Source of the DNA: Dehalococcoidia bacterium SM23_28_2
GTDB taxonomy: Bacteria > Chloroflexota > Dehalococcoidia > SM23-28-2
Assembly: GCA_001303545.1 (NCBI GenBank)
Contig: LJUA01000091.1
Span: 1 to 10,319, forward strand
DNA: 10,319 nt
Reading direction: 5' to 3'
The notes below the pieces were generated by a model, which saw only the letters and a list, made by a program, of their open reading frames with translations, did no database searches and was not told the origin of the DNA. Positions 1 through 6,123 of this stretch are shown piece after piece; the first letter of the stretch is position 1, and each line of letters opens with the position of its first letter. The position numbers and the translations under genes were made by a program.

Positions 1-2
1 AT

Positions 3-86
3 GCGCCCCAAAGGGAAGCCTTGGAGGCGGAGATCGAGAGGCGCTGGCAGCGCCTGAAGGCCATGAACGAGCACCCGCAGCTGTAG
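3..86 (+). CDS. C-terminal end of an unidentified protein (partial, 5' end outside window)
   Basis: Reading from base 3 gives an open frame of 27 codons that ends in TAG at 84-86. The peptide is charged and probably helical (EALEAEIERRWQRLKAMNEHPQL), which looks like a genuine protein tail and not random frame. The other two forward frames over this stretch are interrupted or give unconvincing peptides. The start lies before the window, so family and function cannot be named. It ends about 10 bases before the remnant of the lipoprotein family at 96-195, so the two may have been brought together by a deletion. It is a moderate call because so little is visible. Confidence 0.45.
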   Translation, partial: APQREALEAEIERRWQRLKAMNEHPQL

Positions 87-95
87 CGGTTGCCT

Positions 96-195
96 TGGGA
101 GAAGGTGGCCGTTGGCAGTTGTCGCCGCTTGGTTGGCAGCCATCGAGGCAGAAGGAACAACCAGCGTAGCCATTGCGATAGGAACTCGCCAGTAG
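96..195 (+). pseudogene. 3' remnant of a third copy of the FYxxEF/VWSKDD lipoprotein family
   Basis: The frame from 121 to the TAG at 193-195 reads VAAWLAAIEAEGTTSVAIAIGTRQ. This matches the C-terminal ends of the two lipoproteins that follow (LAAWLSASEDEGTTSVVIAVGASE and SAAWLVATEAEGITEVVAMTGTR). In front of base 121 the match fades and shifts frame: a W-x-K codon group at about 97 may correspond to the VWSKDD motif of the intact copies. Nothing upstream encodes a signal peptide or the central domain, so only about the last quarter survives. The bases after the stop (GAGCAGGCGGCGCCGCC) also resemble those after the stops of the other copies, suggesting duplication of a DNA segment and not only of the coding part. 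Similarity was judged by eye. Confidence 0.6.
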
Positions 196-249
196 CCACG
201 AGCAGGCGGCGCCGCCGGACGCGAGTGGTGTTGAAGGCACGGGCAGTTG

Positions 250-278
250 TTGCTCGTACACCGGGGAGCGAATATGAT
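250..278 (+). promoter_or_regulatory. Candidate sigma70 promoter of the first lipoprotein gene
   Basis: TTGCTC (250-255) and TATGAT (273-278) are separated by exactly 17 bases. The -10 matches the consensus at five of six positions and the -35 at three. Transcription would begin near 285, about 34 bases before the GTG start at 319. The next gene of the family has a similarly built promoter (TTGTTG, 17 bases, TATAAT), which supports both calls. Confidence 0.45.
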
Positions 279-295
279 TCCGCTGATTCGCGGAA
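278..295. repeat. Short perfect inverted repeat at the predicted transcription start
   Basis: TTCCGC (278-283) and GCGGAA (290-295) form a 6-bp perfect stem around the loop TGATTC. It begins at the last base of the predicted -10 box and covers the predicted start of transcription, so it could be an operator or a 5' mRNA hairpin. No T-run follows, so it is not a terminator. The function is unknown. Confidence 0.4.
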
Positions 296-318
296 CTAGC
301 GTTTTGAGGAGGTGCACT

Positions 319-895
319 GTGAAGTTCTCGCTGAGGTTTGTCCTTATCCTGATGGCCATCATGGCCGCTGCCGTACTCGTGCTGGCGGTCGCCTGTGGGG
401 GGGATGATGAGGAGGGCCGGGGATGATGAGGAGGGCCCAGCGGCAGGGGAAACGCCTGCCGCTGCCGAACAGACCCCCGGGGGGCCCCCGCCGAGTGAGG
501 GCGAGACACCAGAGGTGCCCGGGCCGAGTGAGGCGGGCGAACTGCCAGCCATCGCCGCCTACCCAGGGGCCACCGATGTGTTCAGCGCGACGTACAGCGG
601 GGGAGAGGGCTTTCCCGTCCCCATGATGGGTGATGGAGACATCGCGCCCGAGGACTACGGCATCGTCAAGGTCACCATGTACGAGACCAGCGATTCCCCT
701 CAGAAGGTCATCGACTTCTACAAGAGGGAGTTCAAGGACTGGAAAGAGGAATGGACGTTCAGCATGGAGGAGATGGGGCAGGAGGGCGGCATAGTGGTGT
801 GGAGCAAGGATGACGCGAACCTCGCCGCTTGGCTGTCGGCCTCCGAGGACGAGGGAACGACCAGCGTGGTCATTGCCGTGGGAGCTAGTGAGTAG
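319..895 (+). pseudogene. Small acidic lipoprotein, frameshifted by a 19-bp tandem duplication
   Basis: A GTG start at 319 follows GAGGAGGT and gives a lipoprotein signal peptide: a short basic end, a hydrophobic core to residue 25, then LAVAC with the lipid-bearing Cys at residue 26. In this frame translation stops at 424-426 after 35 residues. The rest of the protein is open in the next frame to TAG at 893-895. Removing one copy of the 19-base repeat at 400-437 joins the frames into a 185-residue protein: Cys, an acidic GGDDEEG tether, a Pro/Glu/Ala-rich linker to about residue 60, then a domain with YPGA, VIDFYKREFKDW, VWSKDD and AAWL. The same domain occurs in the next gene, so the joined reading is the ancestral one. 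The restored product would sit on the outer face of the cytoplasmic membrane. The family is not recognised. Alternatives are an on/off switch or a sequencing error. Confidence 0.8.
400..437 (+). repeat. Perfect 19-bp tandem duplication inside a coding region
   Basis: GGGGATGATGAGGAGGGCC occurs at 400-418 and again, without a gap, at 419-437. Nineteen is not a multiple of three, so two copies put the lipoprotein out of frame while one copy (or four) leaves it in frame. The repeat lies just after the lipobox Cys codon (394-396). Confidence 0.95.
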
Positions 896-1016
896 CAGGA
901 GCCAACAGCGGCATGGCGCCGCCGATTGCCCCTGGGACGCGTAGGCCGGCCCAAATCGGGTGCTGCCATTGGAGGCATCAGGTACAGACCTCCATCAGCA
1001 GTGGCCGAGATGGCGG

Positions 1017-1045
1017 TTGTTGGCGGCGGCGGCAGGGTTTATAAT
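1017..1045 (+). promoter_or_regulatory. Candidate sigma70 promoter of the second lipoprotein gene
   Basis: TTGTTG (1017-1022) is followed after 17 bases by a perfect TATAAT (1040-1045). Transcription would begin near 1052, leaving a leader of about 34 bases before the ATG at 1086, the same spacing as in the preceding lipoprotein gene. The two paralogues are therefore probably transcribed from separate promoters. Confidence 0.55.
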
Positions 1046-1085
1046 CCCTCTGACTAGCTGGGGTGTGATCTTCAGGAGGTGGTAC

Positions 1086-1514
1086 ATGAGGCCCCGAACC
1101 TGGCTCTTGGTTCTGACAGCGCTGATTGCTGGCGCCTTCCTCCTGCTCGCCGTCGGTTGCGAGGAGGAGGCGCCGGAAATCGCCAAGTATCCACAAGCCG
1201 AGGAAGTCAAGACCGGCAGCCGTGGTATCTTCCCCATAGCTCTGTCTGGCGATAAGCCCCTCGAGGCGCACGAGTACAGGGCGAATATGCGCTACAGGAC
1301 CTTCGAGACCGAGGATTCGGCCGATCAGGTCCTCGACTTCTACAACGACGAGTTCACAGGGTGGAAGACCGAGCTCACTCTTGATACTGGTGAGACTGGG
1401 GCGAAAACCGTGATAGCGGTCTGGAGCAAGGACGACCGCAAGTCCGCTGCCTGGCTGGTAGCCACCGAGGCAGAGGGCATCACAGAAGTCGTCGCAATGA
1501 CGGGGACTCGTTAG
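1086..1514 (+). CDS. Small lipoprotein, intact paralogue of the preceding gene
   Basis: The ATG at 1086 follows AGGAGGTGGTAC and starts a 142-residue protein. Upstream in-frame starts (for example 960) were not used because they lack a ribosome site and would bury the signal peptide. Residues 1-24 form a signal peptide with an LAVGC lipobox; Cys25 would be lipidated and is followed by an acidic tether (EEE). The remaining roughly 110 residues are one domain related to that of the broken gene at 319-895: KYPQAEEV, a YRTFETEDSA stretch, QVLDFYNDEFTGWK, AVWSKDD and AAWLVATEAEG. It lacks the long Pro/Ala linker of its neighbour. The conserved FYxxEFxxW and VWSKDD motifs suggest a common fold with a ligand or partner, but no named family is recognised. 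It is probably anchored on the outer face of the membrane. Confidence 0.8.
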   Translation: MRPRTWLLVLTALIAGAFLLLAVGCEEEAPEIAKYPQAEEVKTGSRGIFPIALSGDKPLEAHEYRANMRYRTFETEDSADQVLDFYNDEFTGWKTELTLDTGETGAKTVIAVWSKDDRKSAAWLVATEAEGITEVVAMTGTR

Positions 1515-1596
1515 CTGTAGAAGCCAAGAGCAACGTCGCGCCGCAAATCACTTCCGGCGGTGAGCGCCAGCGATGGAGTGGGGAGCGGCTGTCGAG

Positions 1597-1638
1597 ACAC
1601 GAAAAGGCTCCCGACAACACAGTCGGGGCCTTTTGTGT
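1597..1638 (+). terminator. Rho-independent terminator after the lipoprotein genes
   Basis: The left arm ACACGAAAAGGCTCCCGAC (1597-1615) pairs with GTCGGGGCCTTTTGTGT (1622-1638) around the loop AACACA, with one base bulged and one mismatch. The stem is GC-rich at the top and has an A-run before and a T-run after it, so it could act in both directions. It lies 82 bases after the stop of the second lipoprotein. Confidence 0.75.
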
Positions 1639-1728
1639 TCCAGTCGAGAAGACGTCTATAGCCCACTGTCGCTCGCCAGCCGGGCCAGGAAAAGATCGAC
1701 GGAACGGGAAGAAAATTCGGCAAAAGTA

Positions 1729-1756
1729 TTGACAATGGACGCAAACCTTTTAATAT
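1729..1756 (+). promoter_or_regulatory. Strong sigma70 promoter for the DGQHR gene
   Basis: A perfect TTGACA (1729-1734) is followed after 16 bases by TAATAT (1751-1756) in a locally AT-rich stretch that stands out from the GC-rich surroundings. It is the best promoter in the window. It follows a strong terminator, so the DGQHR gene should be an independent transcription unit with a leader of roughly 140 bases. Confidence 0.7.
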
Positions 1757-1904
1757 TTAAACAGGCCTTCGGTTGCTGGCCACTAGATGTTCCCCCTGGC
1801 GCCTGGCGAGCATCCTAGGGCCCAGCGGGTGGGACAGAGCTTCTCCCATACCGTTACCTAGGCGGTCGGCGTATTGACATTGTTGCAGCTCCAAGGAGGA
1901 TGCC

Positions 1905-3083
1905 ATGGAGAACAATGGCAACGGCGTCCTTTCTCGGGTAGTGGTCGCTCTCAAGGAAGCTTTCAACCGTAACCCGGTGGCCTTCAGGGTGCAGGCTCTT
2001 CGCTTCCAGCAGAAGGAAGGACGGGTGAACCTGTATCTGACCGCCCTCCCTGTCTACCAGCTGCTACAGCACTGCCAGGTAGACTACTATCGGGAGGACA
2101 ACCCCAGGGGCTATCAGCGGTCTCTAACGAAGTCCAGGCTCAAGCAAGTCTCATCCTTCATCCAGCATGAGGAGGGCATACTACCCATCTCGATCCTGCT
2201 GTGTATTCGTCAGCCGCACCGAGCGGAATTCCAGCCGGAAACCTTTGTCGACCAAGTGAACAATGGAATGCCAGAGCCGGGTGTGCTGACGATCCCCCAA
2301 TCTGTCACTTTGTGGCTGGTGGATGGCCAGCATCGGCTCTACGGTCTTGAACATGCGCTCGTCAAGGATTCTGTGGATAAGGCCGCAGGCTACCTTCTAC
2401 CGGTAACGATAGTGGAGGGAATCGACAGCTATGAGGAGATGCGGCACTTCCACATCATAAATACCCGACACAAGGGAGTGCCCACGGACATGGTCGATCG
2501 CCACCTCCTCAGGATGTGGGAGCTGGAGGGGACGGCGATCGTAGGGAAGGAAGGGGAACGGAGCTATCTGCGGGCTCGAGCGGCAAAGCTGTGCGACCTT
2601 CTCGGCAGCACTCCCGAAAGCCCCTGGCACCAAAAGGTGAGAGTTGCTGGCCACCGGACTTCGTCCATCCAGCTGATCGGCCAGCACACCATGGTGGCTT
2701 CCCTTGAACCTGCCCTCAAGGATGCCTTTATCAAACGGCTAAGCGAGGAGGACGCGGGCAAGATACTGCTGAACTACTGGTACGCTATCCGGGAGCGCTG
2801 GCCTATGGCATTCTTGGAGCCGCGCGACTACAAGATCCAGAAAGCTGCCGGTGTCTATGCCCTCCACATGGCGTTCCCGGACGTGGTGCAGCTCTGCCGC
2901 GAGACCAACAACTTCTCTAGCAACAGGATCTACGAGATCCTCGGTGAGACAGGGATCAAGACCGAGTTCTGGCACGCAACCAGCGGCCATCCCCTCGTCA
3001 GGGAGAGCGGCGCCAAGTACGTGCGAGCGCTGGGCGAGTATCTGCGGGAGAGGCTGCCGACCCTGGTGCTACCGCGCCTGTAG
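1905..3083 (+). CDS. DGQHR-domain protein (DndB-like), orphan
   Basis: The ATG at 1905 has AAGGAGG five bases upstream and starts a 392-residue protein. Residues 140-144 are DGQHR inside LWLVDGQHRLYGLEH, the hallmark of the DGQHR family to which DndB belongs. Other family-like features are the YQRSLTKSRLKQVSSFIQ segment (about 70-87), which precedes the core and resembles the region that lines up a basic patch, and FHIINTRHKGVPTD (182-195), a typical following motif. DndB proteins act with the DNA phosphorothioation system, often as regulators, and other DGQHR proteins turn up in defence and mobile regions; their biochemistry is poorly known. No dndA, dndC, dndD, dndE or restriction gene is present here, and the gene has its own promoter, so a link to DNA modification is only a possibility. 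The frame is intact, with no membrane segment or signal peptide. Confidence 0.85.
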   Translation: MENNGNGVLSRVVVALKEAFNRNPVAFRVQALRFQQKEGRVNLYLTALPVYQLLQHCQVDYYREDNPRGYQRSLTKSRLKQVSSFIQHEEGILPISILLCIRQPHRAEFQPETFVDQVNNGMPEPGVLTIPQSVTLWLVDGQHRLYGLEHALVKDSVDKAAGYLLPVTIVEGIDSYEEMRHFHIINTRHKGVPTDMVDRHLLRMWELEGTAIVGKEGERSYLRARAAKLCDLLGSTPESPWHQKVRVAGHRTSSIQLIGQHTMVASLEPALKDAFIKRLSEEDAGKILLNYWYAIRERWPMAFLEPRDYKIQKAAGVYALHMAFPDVVQLCRETNNFSSNRIYEILGETGIKTEFWHATSGHPLVRESGAKYVRALGEYLRERLPTLVLPRL

Positions 3084-3102
3084 GAAGCTCGCCCGTACAG
3101 GC
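3076..3102 (+). terminator. Weak stem-loop at the end of the DGQHR gene
   Basis: GCCTGTA (3076-3082) and TACAGGC (3096-3102) form a perfect 7-bp stem around a 13-base loop and overlap the TAG stop. It sits between convergent genes. No T-run follows, so intrinsic termination is doubtful. Confidence 0.3.
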
Positions 3103-3146
3103 TTCAGACTCGAGTTCCCGAAAGGCTGCCTGCGAAACAGCGTTCG

Positions 3147-3743
3147 CTATTGGAGGTCGGAGGGGATGTCGGCTTCGTCGGAGTATCCCCTGCTCTCATA
3201 GAGGCCTTTGAAGTCGTAGTCGACGAGCTCGATGTGGGTGACATCTCTTATCCATTTGTAGCCCCACTTGTCTGGCACCACCAAGCGCAGATCCTCTTCC
3301 AGAGGCTCGCCGTCTATCTCGTAGGCAAGGATTATGTCGTCACGCGTGGCCGTAGCCACTGTCAGGTCGGTTGTATAGCCATCGTCAGCGTAGAGGGCGA
3401 CCTTCACCGCCTCTGGCGAGACACCCGCCTCTTCCAGTAGGAGTCCGAGTCTCACTCCAGTCCAGTCGCCTTTGGCGAGAGCAGCCATGGGGAAGTCAAC
3501 GCAGTAAAGCTCTGCATACACGGTGCTTCTGGGCTTTGCCATAAGCTCGTCGAAGGTCAGGCTAAGAGGAGATTGGACGAGCCCATCCAGGACTAGCATC
3601 CGCTCCGACATGCCGGAGGCATCCGGTGTGGATGTCGGCGTCGGCGTCCGCGTGTTTTCTCCTTCCTGGTCCTCACAGGCGACAAGAGCGACAACTTGCA
3701 GCAACAAGATGGAGAACAGGATGAACGTCAGGATTCTCTTCAC
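3147..3743 (-). CDS. Lipid-anchored molybdopterin-dependent oxidoreductase domain protein
   Basis: The start is a GTG at 3743-3741 with AGGAGGGGG just upstream; the product is 198 residues. Residues 1-22 form a signal peptide ending in the lipobox ALVAC (Cys23), followed by a Thr/Pro-rich linker to about residue 45. The rest matches the sulfite-oxidase-type molybdopterin-binding fold: LTFDELMAKPR (62-72), ELYCVD with Cys81 at the position of the molybdenum-ligating cysteine, GDWTGVRLGLLLEEAGV (92-108), DDGYTTDL, ILAYEIDGEPL, LRLVVPDKWGYKWIRDV (152-168) and ESRGYSDEAD at the end. Family members transfer electrons or oxygen to small substrates outside the cytoplasm, usually with a haem or membrane partner; none is encoded here. 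The length fits the isolated domain. It converges on the DGQHR gene and diverges from the cNMP-binding gene. The substrate cannot be told from sequence. Confidence 0.85.
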   Translation of the reverse strand: MKRILTFILFSILLLQVVALVACEDQEGENTRTPTPTSTPDASGMSERMLVLDGLVQSPLSLTFDELMAKPRSTVYAELYCVDFPMAALAKGDWTGVRLGLLLEEAGVSPEAVKVALYADDGYTTDLTVATATRDDIILAYEIDGEPLEEDLRLVVPDKWGYKWIRDVTHIELVDYDFKGLYESRGYSDEADIPSDLQ

Positions 3744-3888
3744 AGCAGCCCCCTCCTACTAGCAGGCGTGAGGGCTGGCGGGGAGGCGGGCCACCGCACC
3801 CATCCCAATTCCACACACCGAACGGCCCTCATAACCGTTATACGTCGCGGACGGCGCTTCGGTTTCCCGCCGGCACAGCTCCTCATAA

Positions 3889-3902
3889 GATGTTGACACA
3901 TC
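3889..3902. promoter_or_regulatory. Palindrome over the -35 box, candidate operator
   Basis: GATGT (3889-3893) and ACATC (3898-3902) form a perfect inverted repeat around TGAC. The palindrome overlaps the -35 hexamer TTGACA of the cNMP-binding gene's promoter, a position where a bound repressor would block polymerase. The arms are short and chance occurrence is possible. It does not match the CRP consensus. Confidence 0.3.
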
Positions 3903-3921
3903 GGCTGACCGGCCGTAGACT
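3893..3921 (+). promoter_or_regulatory. Sigma70 promoter of the cNMP-binding gene
   Basis: A perfect TTGACA (3893-3898) and TAGACT (3916-3921, four of six) are separated by 17 bases. Transcription would start near 3928, giving a leader of about 23 bases with the ribosome site GGAGG at 3937-3941. Confidence 0.6.
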
Positions 3922-3950
3922 CGTCGTAGTTTCTCTGGAGGTACTTGCTC

Positions 3951-4388
3951 GTGACAACACCTAGTTTCGGCCGTTCGTACAAGATGGATGTCCTACGAAA
4001 CGTGCCGCTATTTCGCGGCCTTAGCCAGAGCCACCTCGGTGCCATTGCTAAGTACACCGATGCGTTCCAGGCCCGCCGAGGGGCGGCCTTGACCAAGCAA
4101 GGTCAGCACGGGCAGGAGGCGTTCGTCATAGTGGACGGCAAAGCGCGAGTGGAGGTGGGTGGCAAGACGGTCGCTAAGCTTGGCGCTGGGGACTTCATAG
4201 GGGAACTGTCGCTCATCGATGGTAAGCCCCGCACGGCGACGGTCATCGCCGAGACGCCGATGACCCTCCTGGCGGTTCGTCGCCGAGATTTCAGATCACT
4301 GCGAGACAGCGTTCCCGGCCTCCAGGAGAAGCTGCTCGTAACGCTTTGCGAGCGGCTGCGGCAGGCAGATCACGCTCTCACCCACTAG
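3951..4388 (+). CDS. Stand-alone cyclic-nucleotide-binding domain protein
   Basis: A TTG at 3945 is in frame but only three bases from GGAGG (3937-3941); the GTG at 3951 lies nine bases away and is preferred, giving 145 residues. One cNMP-binding domain fills nearly the whole protein: LRNVPLFRGLSQSHLGAIAK starts the N-terminal helices, FVIVDGKARVEVGGKTVAKL is the beta-roll, and FIGELSLIDGKPRTATV (82-98) is the phosphate-binding cassette with Glu85 and Arg94 at the residues that usually bind the ribose and the phosphate. The cassette looks competent to bind a cyclic nucleotide. There is no helix-turn-helix, kinase or channel domain after it, so it is not a CRP-type regulator by itself and would act through a partner. 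It has its own promoter and is closed by a terminator; the neighbours give no partner. Confidence 0.85.
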   Translation: MTTPSFGRSYKMDVLRNVPLFRGLSQSHLGAIAKYTDAFQARRGAALTKQGQHGQEAFVIVDGKARVEVGGKTVAKLGAGDFIGELSLIDGKPRTATVIAETPMTLLAVRRRDFRSLRDSVPGLQEKLLVTLCERLRQADHALTH

Positions 4389-4393
4389 AGCAG

Positions 4394-4433
4394 GACTCCT
4401 CCCATAGGCCTCGCCTGCCGGCAGGAGTCTTTT
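4394..4433 (+). terminator. Terminator of the cNMP-binding gene
   Basis: GACTCCT (4394-4400) pairs with AGGAGTC (4423-4429) and is followed directly by TTTT (4430-4433). The 22-base loop contains a further 12-base palindrome, CCTGCCGGCAGG, so the structure may be a longer or alternative hairpin. It lies six bases after the stop and separates this gene from the convergent acyl-CoA ligase. No T-run serves the other strand. Confidence 0.6.
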
Positions 4434-4448
4434 CACGTTCTGGGCGGT

Positions 4449-5975
4449 TTAGTATCTTACGGCCTTGCCGTACTTATCCCGCAGAACCGTCTTCAGGACC
4501 TTCATCGTCGAACTGCGAGGCAGGGCATCGATGAAATCGACCGATTTGGGCTTCTTGTAGCTGGACAGGTGCCCCTTGCAGAACTCGATGACCTCCTCCT
4601 CGGTCAGCGTTTCTCCCGGCTTGGGAACCACGATGGCCTTGACGGACTCGCCCCACTCCTCATCGTGGACGCCGATGACCGCCGCCTCCAGGATCTTGGG
4701 GTGCTTGTACAGCACCTCCTCCACCTCCGCCGGATAGATGTTCTCCCCGCCGCTGATGATCATGTCTATCTTGCGATCCACGATGTACAGGAAGCCTTCC
4801 TCATCCTGGCGAACGAGGTCACCGGAGTGGAACCAGCCGCTCCTGAAGGCCTTCGCTGTCCCCTCCGGGTTGTTGTAGTATTCACTCATGATGGTGGGGC
4901 CACGATAGACGGCCTCTCCTACCTCGCCCACCGGTACATCCCTGTCCTTGTCGTCTACCACCCGGATCTCGACGAAGGGGAGAGCTCTGCCCACGGAGGC
5001 CTCCTTGCGCTCCGCCTCGGAGGGCAGGAGCATGGACACCACCGCATTGGACTCCGTCTGGCCGAAGCAATCGAATATCTTCACCTGGGGGAAGGCTTTC
5101 ATGATTCGGTTTCGCAGCTCGGTGGGCAGAATAGCTGCGCCTGTGAGCCAGAGCTTCAGGGAACTGGTGTCGAACTGGCTCAGGTTGGGCATCTGCAGCA
5201 GGAAGTTGGCCATGGCCGGGATCAGGAGAACCGAGTCGCACTTCTCCCGCTCCATTGTCTGCAGCACCTCCACCGGATTGAACACCTCCACCGACAGGAT
5301 GACCGTCGCCCCAAATTGAAGGTTAGCCAGGCAGCAGCCAAGGGAGGCTAGGTGAAAGATGGGAGGGACTGCGAAAGCCCGCCACTCCGACATGGCCCCG
5401 ATGCCGGGTTCCTGACTAATCCCGAGGATGGCCAGGGTCCAGATCAAAGCCTGATTCTTGTGGGTAAGCACGGCTCCCTTGGGCCTGCCGGTGGTTCCAG
5501 CGGTATACATGATGAACACTGGGTCGTCTTCCTCCACCAGGACGAGCGGCTCATCGTCGGGATACTTCTGGAGAAGGCTCTCGAAATGAAGCATCCCCTC
5601 CACCGGCTTCCCAGTCACCGAGATGTACTGCTTAACCTTGGGGAGGTCCTTCTGGATCCCTTTCACCATGTCAACGAAGGCCTCTCCCAGGATGAAAGTA
5701 GCTACCTTCTCCCCCTTCTTGATCCCGATATCCATGAGGGCGTGGGCCAGCCGGTTGATGCGGGCGTTGAACTCGCGAAATGTCAGGCGCGTCTCGCCGT
5801 AGACAACGGCTTCCTTATCGGGGAACTTGCGGGCATTGGTGGCGATTACCTCTCCCAGGAGAAGCCTTTTCGCCAATGCTTCTTGGATCGCCTGCCTCGA
5901 TTGCATCGGCCTGTCTCCTCGGGGCCTGGCGCCACCGAGCTCGCCTCGCCTCCCCTTTTGTTTTCGAGTCGCCAT
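4449..5975 (-). CDS. Acyl-CoA ligase (AMP-forming) with an apparent internal deletion
   Basis: This is a class I adenylate-forming enzyme that would activate a carboxylic acid with ATP and join it to CoA. In the 508-residue reading, YTAGTTGRPKG (157-167) is the ATP-binding loop, CFGQTES (303-309) the adenine motif, WFHSGDL (381-387) and DRKIDMIISGGENIYP (400-415) the hinge region, and PRSSTMKVLK holds the C-terminal catalytic Lys492, with Met where Gly is usual. ATG 5975 has AAGGAGGG eight bases upstream; ATG 5906 (GAGGAG, also eight bases) is an alternative that starts nearer the family's usual N-terminus and drops a basic stretch. After KKGEKVATF the sequence runs straight into ILGEAFVDMVKGIQ: the segment of about 50 residues usual here (N..EF...G..KAGAV..P.N.RL..E) is missing, in frame. 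The enzyme is probably misfolded or inactive unless the gap is an assembly error. Substrate unknown. Confidence 0.85.
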   Translation of the reverse strand: MATRKQKGRRGELGGARPRGDRPMQSRQAIQEALAKRLLLGEVIATNARKFPDKEAVVYGETRLTFREFNARINRLAHALMDIGIKKGEKVATFILGEAFVDMVKGIQKDLPKVKQYISVTGKPVEGMLHFESLLQKYPDDEPLVLVEEDDPVFIMYTAGTTGRPKGAVLTHKNQALIWTLAILGISQEPGIGAMSEWRAFAVPPIFHLASLGCCLANLQFGATVILSVEVFNPVEVLQTMEREKCDSVLLIPAMANFLLQMPNLSQFDTSSLKLWLTGAAILPTELRNRIMKAFPQVKIFDCFGQTESNAVVSMLLPSEAERKEASVGRALPFVEIRVVDDKDRDVPVGEVGEAVYRGPTIMSEYYNNPEGTAKAFRSGWFHSGDLVRQDEEGFLYIVDRKIDMIISGGENIYPAEVEEVLYKHPKILEAAVIGVHDEEWGESVKAIVVPKPGETLTEEEVIEFCKGHLSSYKKPKSVDFIDALPRSSTMKVLKTVLRDKYGKAVRY

Positions 5976-6123
5976 GAAGACCACCCTCCTTTTCTCCGCT
6001 GCCCGACAGCCGTTGTCAACCGGCCGCTTGGTTTCCCGGGACGGCGTGAGGACGACGGGCGGCAAATGCTAATAAGGATGACCAAGCCCGGCAGCGGGGG
6101 GTGACAGTGCCAGATACGAAACC

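Larger units (their letters stand above)
1515..1904. other. 390-base non-coding region between lipoprotein and DGQHR gene
   Basis: It holds a strong stem-loop terminator (1597-1638), a strong promoter (1729-1756) and a leader of about 140 bases before the DGQHR start. The first bases after the lipoprotein stop (GAAGCCAAGAGCAACGTCGC) resemble those after the stop at 895. The 9-mer GTATTGACA occurs at 1726-1734, within the promoter, and again at 1871-1879, 26 bases before the ATG. No convincing small gene or known riboswitch was seen in the leader. Confidence 0.5.

Noticed and set aside
90..299. 69-codon open frame covering the lipoprotein remnant
   Set aside because: The product is an Arg-rich, low-complexity peptide. 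The frame one over matches the paralogous lipoproteins, so this is a shadow.
960..1085. Upstream start for the second lipoprotein
   Set aside because: It would place 42 residues before a standard lipoprotein signal peptide and lie upstream of the TATAAT promoter box; ATG 1086 has a strong ribosome site.
1874..1879. Second TTGACA just before the DGQHR start
   Set aside because: A matching -10 would fall on the ribosome site and start codon; none is present. It is kept only as part of a 9-base repeat.
3827..3888. CCTCATAA repeated at 3827-3834 and 3881-3888
   Set aside because: An 8-base repeat in a 200-base gap is weak, and no known regulator site fits.
6014..6019. TTGACA on the minus strand before the acyl-CoA ligase
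   Set aside because: No acceptable -10 box is found 16-18 bases away (GAGAAA at the expected place), so a promoter is not called.
4569..6104. Two long open frames on the + strand opposite the acyl-CoA ligase
   Set aside because: They mirror the codon pattern of the ligase, whose motifs are unmistakable; no ribosome site or family sequence supports them.
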